A DNA stretch of 10,088 nucleotides, from positions 1-10,088 of the forward strand of contig JADGIF010000363.1 of NCBI GenBank assembly GCA_018985225.1. The letters are read 5' to 3'. Source of the stretch: Amoeboradix gromovi (lineage: Eukaryota; Sanchytriomycota; Sanchytriomycetes; Sanchytriales; Sanchytriaceae). Under the pieces are notes generated by a model, which worked only from the letters and a program-made list of their open reading frames with translations, searched no databases and was not told the origin of the DNA. This document shows positions 6,407 to 10,088 of this stretch, in pieces. Position 1 is the first letter of the stretch. Every line of letters begins with the position of its first letter. A program made the position numbers and the translations under genes.

Positions 6407-6950
6407 ATCATTTATCGCGAATTTGTATGCATTTTTGTATAATTTCAAGACTTTTCCAGATTTTTCTAATAGCTTAAACACTCTATATTCTTCCTTTTTG
6501 CAAATGGTAAATTAAATATAAAGAAATAACTAGCAGGTACAGCATACATTCGTCTCAGACTAATAAGCTGGTCCAAACACGGAAATTCGATGTCATGTAC
6601 AATATGTGGCACTCTAAAGAAAACCAATTAGGAGAGCTATTCATGTACATAGTGTCGTTTGGAAGTGGACATGGACCACATCGCACCAAGGAACAAATTC
6701 GATGCCATGTACGAGGTGTGGTACTTTAAAGAAAACCGATTTAGAAACCAGAACCTGTACAAAGTGTCATTTGAAGATAGATAGAGATCATATGGTAGCA
6801 AGGAACATATACATCAAGTATCTGCATCCTTATTCAATCCCGCCTCTGGGTAGTGAAAGCGTGAGCAATCACTGTAACGGAGCATCTAGCATTGCTAGTT
6901 TCTCTGTGGAAATTCTCGATTTTCTCGGAAATCAGGACTTTTAACGAGGA
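6407..6950 (+). pseudogene. Fanzor (eukaryotic TnpB-like) fossil, copy B, with the best zinc ribbon
   Basis: 6411-6590 matches copy A (2118-2330) with a deletion: KTFPDFSNSL...LYSSFLQMVN, then YKEITSRYSIHSS. The NWS...ST block is frameshifted and cut out. The zinc ribbon occurs twice. The first (6590-6690) has two stops. The second (6702-6944, 80 codons) is open: MPCTRCGTLKKT, LETRTCTKC, then DRDHMVARNI. Its Cys-x2-Cys, x12, Cys-x2-Cys and DRD are the C-terminal TnpB/OrfB zinc ribbon and final RuvC Asp, with Met where NAA usually follows. The tail (YLHPYSIPPLGSESVSNHCN) matches copy A's tail until TTTTCTCGGAAATCA near 6940. The N-terminal RuvC parts are missing and stops are frequent, so no active nuclease is encoded. 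Members of this family use a guide RNA to cut DNA and spread by transposition. Confidence 0.6.
6583..6806 (+). repeat. Tandem duplication of the zinc-ribbon segment (2 x 112 bases)
   Basis: Unit 1 starts at AAATTCGATGTCATG (6583) and unit 2 at AAATTCGATGCCATG (6695), an offset of 112 bases, which is not a multiple of three. The units are roughly 75% alike by eye. Unit 1 is closer to copy A (GGAGAGCTA, TTTGGAAGTGGAC), while unit 2 differs (GAAACCAGAACC). This looks like a join between two different Fanzor copies, not a recent slippage. Confidence 0.65.
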
Positions 6951-7090
6951 GAAGCTGTTTGACTAATTAAGCAATCCAGCATTAGTGGCTCCCTAAACTT
7001 TTGGAAATCTCACTTCAATTACTTAGCTCAATGTGAAATAACCAGTAGTAAATCAGTCAAGTACTTATTGTAACAATTCAATTCAGAAAA

Positions 7091-7096
7091 TTTATT
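7091..7096 (-). promoter_or_regulatory. Poly(A) signal just after the lysine-rich gene
   Basis: AATAAA lies five bases after the TAG stop (7104-7102) on the minus strand. Its closeness fits the short 3' ends seen elsewhere here and supports the small frame as a gene. Confidence 0.5.
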
Positions 7097-7101
7097 TCAG
7101 A

Positions 7102-7245
7102 CTAACTAGCAGTGTAAATAGACGGTTTAACGTCTTTAGCTGCCTTTTTCTTAGCAAGTTCCTCTTTCTTAGCTTTTCCACTCTTTGGCTGACTTTTTTC
7201 TACCTCTGAATGTGATTTGGGTTGAAATTGTGTTTTTGGAGGCAT
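7102..7245 (-). CDS. Small lysine-rich protein, 47 residues
   Basis: This short frame runs from ATG (7245-7243) to TAG and encodes MPPKTQFQPKSHSEVEK, then SGKAKKEELAKKKAAKDVKP and a neutral end SIYTAS. About a quarter of the residues are Lys, without Leu-rich or membrane segments. The MPPK start and SGKAKK stretch resemble the basic N-terminal tail of ribosomal protein eS25, but the eS25 winged-helix core (about 75 residues) is absent. It could be a truncated eS25-like gene, another small nucleic-acid-binding or ribosome-associated protein, or an unrelated disordered protein. An AATAAA follows five bases after the stop. The plus-strand frames 7222-7407 and 7271-7456 lie over its upstream region and are not convincing genes. 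Coding status is plausible; identity is weak. Confidence 0.45.
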   Translation of the reverse strand: MPPKTQFQPKSHSEVEKSQPKSGKAKKEELAKKKAAKDVKPSIYTAS

Positions 7246-7564
7246 TATACTTCAGTTTTACACTTTCTCCTTGAACTTATCTCACGTGAATCGCAGAACA
7301 CCAATCAAATTTCGCGCAATAAATATCCTAGAGGGTTATTCACATTGCTCGGAGCCATTTTCATCTTCAATGGTGAAGATTTGCAGAGCAATAACGTTAG
7401 GAAATAATATAACAATAATTAAAAATTCAGGGATGGTATGTCCGGTATGCTTGTAATAAAGAAAAATCAGTTAGCAGGTTGTGGAGTACTTAGAGAGGTA
7501 TGCTATGAAACTGAATTGGGCACTGATAATAAGCGGGAAAACGAATTTGCCAACTGTCTACGTA
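7246..7564. other. Intergenic region upstream of the lysine-rich gene
   Basis: About 320 bases contain two overlapping plus-strand frames (up to 61 codons) with unstructured composition, which I treat as chance. This would be the promoter region of the minus-strand small gene. A CACGTG hexamer lies near 7283, about 40 bases upstream of that gene's start. No repeat or RNA gene is seen. Confidence 0.4.
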
Positions 7565-7794
7565 TTTGATGAATAAATCATTTATTGTATCGCATGGACA
7601 AACTATGCTTAAAGACTTTTGAAACTGAATATATAAGGTATCGGTTCTTTTGCTTTATGACAAATGTTTTCACGTCAGCGCCAAAATGTGTCAAATATAA
7701 ACAAGTCACTATTAAATACGGATTTAGTCACATGATCAGAGTTGCAAAGCTTGAAAACGGAAATAAATGTCAAAATAAAATTTATATCTTTTAA
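7565..7794 (+). pseudogene. Fanzor-like fossil, copy C (no zinc ribbon)
   Basis: It starts with GAATAAATCATTTAT, also found at the start of copy B (6401). It then follows copy A at protein level: IRYRFFCFMTN...APKCVKYKQVTIKYGF here against SRYSSFLRMVN...YPEYVKSKEITSRYSI in copy A. The nucleotides AATGTGTCAAATATAAACAA here correspond to AATATGTCAAATCTAAAGAA in copy A. The NWS...ST block is not preserved (AKLENGNK) and the frame stops at 7794 before any zinc ribbon. It is the most diverged of the three copies. The first possible codon is TTG; an ATG exists at 7594, but a 67-residue product would lack the catalytic parts. Chance similarity is unlikely over this length, though the Fanzor label depends on copies A and B. 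Confidence 0.4.
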
Positions 7795-7989
7795 AAAATT
7801 ACAAATACTGCTAGCCTTTACGTCAGTTTATATTGTTCTCTTGTACACTTACTACTGCAAAACATTCATAAACATTATCGGCAAGTCCTTTCTCTAAGAG
7901 ATCAACAGAATTTCATACAAGAAAGAAATTTCATTGTGGAATTTTGGCTAGCAATCTTTTTAATTTTCTTAAAGAAAAAAGGAGCTAAA

Positions 7990-9660
7990 ATGATTTTGAT
8001 TTGTTTCCTCATCACGGCTACTCTCGAAAAGTCTGAAAGGATATTTAATCATGCGTTGGACGGCTACCTGAAGTATGCGTACCCTGCCGATGAACTAGAT
8101 CCTTTAAATTGCACTTCAAAGGACCCTAAAATGGGCATTGATATCATGGGTAACTATACTCTTTCCTTAATAGATTCATTAACAACTGCTTTAACCATGC
8201 GCCAGCCCCTTCGATTTATTGAGTTGATGAATTTGTTAATAATTCCAGATTTCGATTTAAATAGTACTGTCAGTGTATTTGAGGTAACTATCCGTGTTCT
8301 CGGTGCTTTGACAAGCTCTGCCCTATTATTAAAAGATAGCCACTTCCTGAACTGGCTATCTGATGACGCTACAATTATCAGTACAATTGTGGACTTTTAT
8401 CCTAAACTTCATTATTTGAGTCTCGACTTGGGGGGTCGATTGTTAAAAGCGTTCGATACGATAACAGGGATACCAGCTTCTAAAATTAATCTCAGGCATG
8501 GAATTCCTACCTACAATAGAACTAATTTAATTTATTCCCATAATTTACACAAATCCTATAGAATTACAAACCCCGCTTCAGCTAGCACTCTGCTGTTAGA
8601 GTTTGGAATGCTAAGTGAATTAACTAACAATCTCACATATTATAACTACGCGAAAAGGGCTGTGTTTGCCGCGTTTAACACTCGCTCTAAAATCGGTTTA
8701 TTCGGCAATGAGATAAACATAGACGGTAAAGTGATAGATCATCATCACTCATTGGGTGGTGGCATAGACAGTCTATATGAATACTTGTTCAAAGGTTATT
8801 TGATATTTAATGATGAAAGTTTTTTGGATTTATTCTTAATTTCATATCAACAGTTGATGACATTCAACGCTTATACCAGTAGTAGCAAATACTATTTTAA
8901 ACATAACAAGCAATGCTTTAGAGTGGATGTGCCCTCTTCCTTCCATTTGAGTGTGCACAAAGATAGTTCGAGGATATTGATACCACGAATAAGCGGTTTA
9001 GCAGCGTTCTTTCCTGGTTTGCAGATATTGCTAGGAGATTCCAATCAGGCCTTTTATCATCTGCTGGTGTACATTAGATTACTTGAGATCTATCCATTTG
9101 TACCCGAGGCGTTTAATCTTAACTCAAACAATGTAGAATTCAACATGTACTTGTTACGACCGGAAGTTTTTGAAAGCATGGTGTTTATAGGAAGCGCGTT
9201 TAAAGATAGTTTGCCGGTCTTGAGGTCATTGATGACTGAAAGCATTGACAGGCTGAATTATTACTGCAAGACATCTTGTGGATACGCAAGTCTTAGTAAC
9301 CTTATAATGGCAACAAAAGAGCCTAGAATGGAATCTTACTTCTTAAGTGAGACCGCCAAGTACATGTATTTGATGTTTAACCAGAATCATATGTTTTTGG
9401 GAATAAACTACACGTTCACAACCGAGGGACACCCAGTCAGAATACTGAACTGGAGTAAACAAAAATCGATGTATCCAATGTTTAATATAACAGACCAGAG
9501 AGTGCTGAAAATAAAAAGGACAAAACAGTGTTTATTGGCAACAGATCCCTATCAGCACTTGACACATGCTACATTTAAAAGTTTTGACAAATACATAACA
9601 GACAAAAAAATTAAGAGATTGATCAGGCGAGCATACAAAAAAGTCTTGTTCAACTTCTAA
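7990..9660 (+). CDS. EDEM-like glycosyl hydrolase family 47 protein (ER degradation-enhancing alpha-mannosidase-like)
   Basis: GH47 EDEM/Htm1 proteins trim alpha-1,2-mannose from misfolded glycoproteins in the ER and mark them for degradation. I start at ATG 7990 (context GCTAAAATGA; 556 residues). The open frame reaches back to a GTG at 7936, not a credible eukaryotic start. Numbering from this Met, a short hydrophobic start (MILICFLITATL) is a probable signal peptide or anchor. GH47 landmarks follow in order: AYPADEL (30-36), LIDSL (60-64), FEVTIRVLG with Glu98, GGGIDSLYEYL with Asp260, FFPGLQ (341-346), PEAF with Glu373, LRPEVFES with Glu392, and TTEGHP with Thr478-Glu479. The acid, base and calcium-binding positions known from ER mannosidase I are therefore all kept. 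Thr replaces the usual Asp in LIDSLDTL. Length is like EDEM2 (about 580). Eight N-x-S/T sequons are present. The C-terminus is basic (KKIKRLIRRAYKK). Intact and probably functional. Confidence 0.9.
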   Translation: MILICFLITATLEKSERIFNHALDGYLKYAYPADELDPLNCTSKDPKMGIDIMGNYTLSLIDSLTTALTMRQPLRFIELMNLLIIPDFDLNSTVSVFEVTIRVLGALTSSALLLKDSHFLNWLSDDATIISTIVDFYPKLHYLSLDLGGRLLKAFDTITGIPASKINLRHGIPTYNRTNLIYSHNLHKSYRITNPASASTLLLEFGMLSELTNNLTYYNYAKRAVFAAFNTRSKIGLFGNEINIDGKVIDHHHSLGGGIDSLYEYLFKGYLIFNDESFLDLFLISYQQLMTFNAYTSSSKYYFKHNKQCFRVDVPSSFHLSVHKDSSRILIPRISGLAAFFPGLQILLGDSNQAFYHLLVYIRLLEIYPFVPEAFNLNSNNVEFNMYLLRPEVFESMVFIGSAFKDSLPVLRSLMTESIDRLNYYCKTSCGYASLSNLIMATKEPRMESYFLSETAKYMYLMFNQNHMFLGINYTFTTEGHPVRILNWSKQKSMYPMFNITDQRVLKIKRTKQCLLATDPYQHLTHATFKSFDKYITDKKIKRLIRRAYKKVLFNF

Positions 9661-9663
9661 CTT

Positions 9664-9669
9664 AATAAA
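9664..9669 (+). promoter_or_regulatory. Poly(A) signal of the EDEM-like gene
   Basis: AATAAA begins three bases after the TAA stop (9658-9660), so the 3' untranslated region would be very short. Confidence 0.55.
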
Positions 9670-9958
9670 TAGCTGTATGATTACGCTGCCCATCTTATTA
9701 ACCGGACGTGATAATTCCTTCTAAAAATAATATATGGTTTAAATACCAGTGGAGCAGTTTCTGGGGTGTGGACTAATTTACGATTATATCATCAATAATT
9801 TCTTCTCCTCTGCGTGTTTTTCGCAATTATTTTAAAAAATGACTTTATAGTTTGGTTTACTACCTAAAACATTTTTGGAAATGGTGAGCTCCAAATTCGT
9901 CATAATGTCAGCCAGTACACAATCAGATTTCAACCTGAAAACCACTGGTGCTCTTAAA
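9670..9958. other. Downstream intergenic region, nothing recognised
   Basis: About 290 AT-rich bases lie between the EDEM-like gene and the next MITE-like end. CCAGTGG occurs near 9750 and its inverse CCACTGG near 9943, the only small symmetry seen. There is no credible frame or RNA gene. Confidence 0.4.
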
Positions 9959-10036
9959 CAAATGGGACATCAAATATAAAAACTAGACTAACTTTCTGTA
10001 GCAACTTGGAACATTATTTCAGCTTTATTAATTTTA
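9959..10036. repeat. Left end of a MITE-like inverted-repeat element (copy 4)
   Basis: CAAATGGGACATCAAATATA, then AAAACTAGACTAACTTTCTG, matches the reverse complement of the right end of the element at 3456-3739 for about 45 bases. Looser similarity (AACATTATTTCA, TTTATTAAT) continues to about 10036. The rest of the element would lie beyond the window. With copy 3 it forms one subtype; copies 1 and 2 form another. Confidence 0.6.
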
Positions 10037-10088
10037 TGGATTTAAGAGGCGAGTGGACATTCAGCTATTTGCGGAGTTGACGAGTATA

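Noticed and set aside
7222-7456. Two overlapping plus-strand frames of 61 codons
   Set aside because: They overlap each other and the start of the lysine-rich minus-strand gene, and have no gene-like features.
7936-7989. N-terminal 18-codon extension of the EDEM-like gene starting at GTG
   Set aside because: The first codon is GTG, not ATG. Eukaryotic initiation at ATG 7990 (purine-rich AAAATGA context) gives a plausible signal sequence, whereas the extension adds FLKKKGAK, which would break it.
1-10088. CRISPR array, rRNA, tRNA genes or bacterial operon signals
   Set aside because: No regularly spaced direct repeats, no rRNA-like blocks, no cloverleaf and no Shine-Dalgarno-led gene runs were seen.

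Overview
The window looks like nuclear DNA of a compact, AT-rich eukaryote. Every intact reading frame is intronless. The best gene encodes an ER-type GH47 mannosidase-like protein, and an AATAAA poly(A) signal overlaps or closely follows most stop codons. There are no bacterial ribosome binding sites or operons. A reduced fungal lineage (microsporidian or Rozella-like) fits the 3' ends, the Fanzor fossils and the possible Crinkler-like fossil, but the placement is inference and no rRNA or tRNA confirms it.

Layout. Positions 1-91 are the right end of a short inverted-repeat element. 206-574(-) encodes a membrane-anchored RING-H2 protein and 1247-1561(-) an unrecognised 104-residue protein; a decayed frame at 1804-2004(-) may be its paralogue. 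2024-2712(+) is a broken Fanzor (eukaryotic TnpB-like) copy, abutted by a 64-residue minus-strand frame at 2731-2925. 3456-3739 is a complete MITE-like element. 4237-5254(-) is a GC-richer, multiply broken P-loop NTPase gene, perhaps Crinkler-like, whose 5' part recurs inverted at 4112-4200. 5366-5500(+) and 5571-5830(-) are inverted fossils of the RING gene family. 6030-6406(+) is an unrecognised dead helical gene. 6407-6950(+) and 7565-7794(+) are two more Fanzor fossils. 7102-7245(-) is a small lysine-rich gene. 7990-9660(+) is the intact EDEM-like gene, and 9959-10036 is the left end of another copy of the short inverted-repeat element.

The intact genes are few (two confident, two or three small ones plausible) and lie among relics of mobile and duplicated genes, as in a repeat-rich or subtelomeric region. 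The EDEM-like protein and the membrane RING protein could both belong to ER quality control (recognition of misfolded glycoproteins and ubiquitination), but they are more than 7 kb apart on opposite strands, so this is only a suggestion. I found no clear new system. The most notable content is the set of Fanzor fossils, the RING gene-family debris and the uniform stop/poly(A) architecture.
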